A stretch of DNA of 6,350 nucleotides from Thermoproteota archaeon (lineage in GTDB: Archaea > Korarchaeota > Korarchaeia > Korarchaeales > Korarchaeaceae), in the NCBI GenBank assembly GCA_003661265.1, contig QMVU01000069.1:1-6350 (forward strand), in the 5' to 3' direction. Under the pieces are notes generated by a model. That model was not told the DNA's origin, made no database searches, and was given only the letters and a program-made list of their open reading frames with translations. Of the stretch, positions 5,449 to 6,350 are shown in pieces. The position numbers and the translations under genes were made by a program. Positions within the stretch are counted from its first letter, which is position 1. Each line of letters starts with the position of its first letter.

Positions 5449-6350
5449 CTAACCATAGGTTGCTCTGACTTTATTGATTGCCTCTTCGGATTCAAACACC
5501 GGAACAACTATTTCTCCTGTACGTATCTTCTCCTGGAAATCATTGACAACGTCCCAGATCCATCCAGGTATGCTTTCTCTCATTGCCTTTACCTTAGATT
5601 TTATCTCATCCGGAGGCATCGGCAATACTTTTTTGCCCAAAATTTTTTCAGCTTCAATACCCATTTGAATGAACTCATCTAAGTCATCCAATGTGCTTAG
5701 GGACAGGCCAGTAAATTCTAGTCCAGCAACCTTAGTTGCTAGTCTAAAGGTGAGCTTCCCTCCAGTTTCTTGGACGGCATCCCTAAATTTACCCTCCATA
5801 GCAAGTTTCGCCCCGTAGTATACTGCAAGATCGAACCTTGCGATAGTGCTAGCTATAGTAAATCCAGGCAATATCCAATCTTGATCTGCGTCCACTCCAA
5901 TCCAGAAGGGAGGTCCCATCTCTAGGCCCTCTCTTTCAGCAATTTCTTTAAGAGCAACCGATATCCCTATTCCAGTACCTCCTGCCACATTGTAGACGAC
6001 AGCTGCTCCTTTCTCATACATGGCCTTTGCTGCCTCATATCCCTTCGTAACATCTGTAAAAGTTCCAGTGTAGGTCCACAGAACCCTCTCTCTTCTTGGA
6101 GTTGCACAGATTCCTTTGTTAGCAAGTTCTGGATGGTTTTTTATCGTCCAGTTGACAGCCCAATCTACTCCCCATTTATATCCGCCTTCAAAGTTCCATA
6201 AGTCCGGGAATTCCATGCCAAAAACGACTCCAACGTGTGGATATCCATAGTATGCTGCTATAAGCCCAGCAAGCACACCTGCAATCGCTCCTTCTTCATT
6301 CTCAGCGGTTTCGACGCTTAACACATTAGGAAGCCCCAGGTTAACGCCTG
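5449..6350 (-). CDS. BMP/PnrA-type ABC substrate-binding protein (N-terminus beyond the window)
   Basis: The frame is open to the right edge, giving 299 visible residues; GTG 6324 is internal because homology continues upstream of it. The signal peptide and the start of lobe 1 are therefore outside the window. From the visible start (GVNLGLPN) the family's landmarks appear in order: NEEGAIAGVLAGLIAAYYG (family 'EEGaflAG'), GVVFGMEFPDLWNFEGGYKW, YTGTFTDVTKGYEAAKAMYE, VVYNVAGGTGIG, WIGVDADQDW and FQEKIRTGEIVVPVF near the end. The Asp of GVDADQ is the residue that contacts ribose hydroxyls in PnrA-like proteins. Where most members read S-x-x-K-R-x-D, this one reads STIARFD, so the Lys is Ala. 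The protein should sit outside the membrane, probably lipid-anchored, and deliver a nucleoside or similar ligand to the two permeases encoded downstream in the same operon. Confidence 0.93.
   Translation of the reverse strand, partial: GVNLGLPNVLSVETAENEEGAIAGVLAGLIAAYYGYPHVGVVFGMEFPDLWNFEGGYKWGVDWAVNWTIKNHPELANKGICATPRRERVLWTYTGTFTDVTKGYEAAKAMYEKGAAVVYNVAGGTGIGISVALKEIAEREGLEMGPPFWIGVDADQDWILPGFTIASTIARFDLAVYYGAKLAMEGKFRDAVQETGGKLTFRLATKVAGLEFTGLSLSTLDDLDEFIQMGIEAEKILGKKVLPMPPDEIKSKVKAMRESIPGWIWDVVNDFQEKIRTGEIVVPVFESEEAINKVRATYG

Noticed and set aside
5434..5682. Plus-strand frame beginning just after an AGGAGG sequence
   Set aside because: The ATG abuts the Shine-Dalgarno-like bases with no spacing and the frame is antisense to the well-supported binding-protein gene.

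Overview
The window looks like chromosomal DNA from a thermophilic archaeon. The reasons are AGG/AGA-rich arginine codons, TTG and GTG starts, a strong GGAGGT Shine-Dalgarno inside an operon, TATA-box-like sequences at leaderless spacing, and an archaeal-style tyrosine recombinase relic. The lineage cannot be fixed from the sequence alone; a Thermoproteota or Korarchaeota-like host is a guess.

Layout. At the left edge is the C-terminal half of a GT-B-type glycosyltransferase (plus strand, to 521). From about 533 to 1440 lies a patch of decayed genes. A plus-strand tyrosine recombinase/integrase relic is broken by two -1 frameshifts and lacks its C-terminal catalytic part. It converges on a minus-strand membrane-protein relic, possibly SpoIIM/DUF95-like, with its own stop and frameshifts. 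The two meet at a perfect 23-nt inverted repeat (1004-1026). An AT-rich non-coding stretch follows, with stacked TATA-like boxes.

From 1626 onward the window holds a complete set of components for a BMP/PnrA-type ABC importer, the nucleoside-type family (Bacillus YufN/O/P/Q, Nup): a double-domain ATPase on the plus strand (1635-3224), and on the minus strand the substrate-binding protein (5449 to the right edge, N-terminus missing), the first permease (4312-5394) and the second permease (3320-4315). The binding protein and permeases read as one operon: a short gap holding a T-tract and inverted repeat, then an ATGA overlap between the permeases. The ATPase converges on the permeases and must have its own promoter. 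The expected working unit is a surface-anchored binding protein, a heterodimeric channel and one double ATPase importing a nucleoside or related small molecule.

I see no RNA gene, CRISPR array, intact mobile element or clearly new system. The most unusual parts are the double pseudogene junction with its palindrome, the split and convergent transporter locus, and a few substitutions at normally conserved transporter and glycosyltransferase positions.
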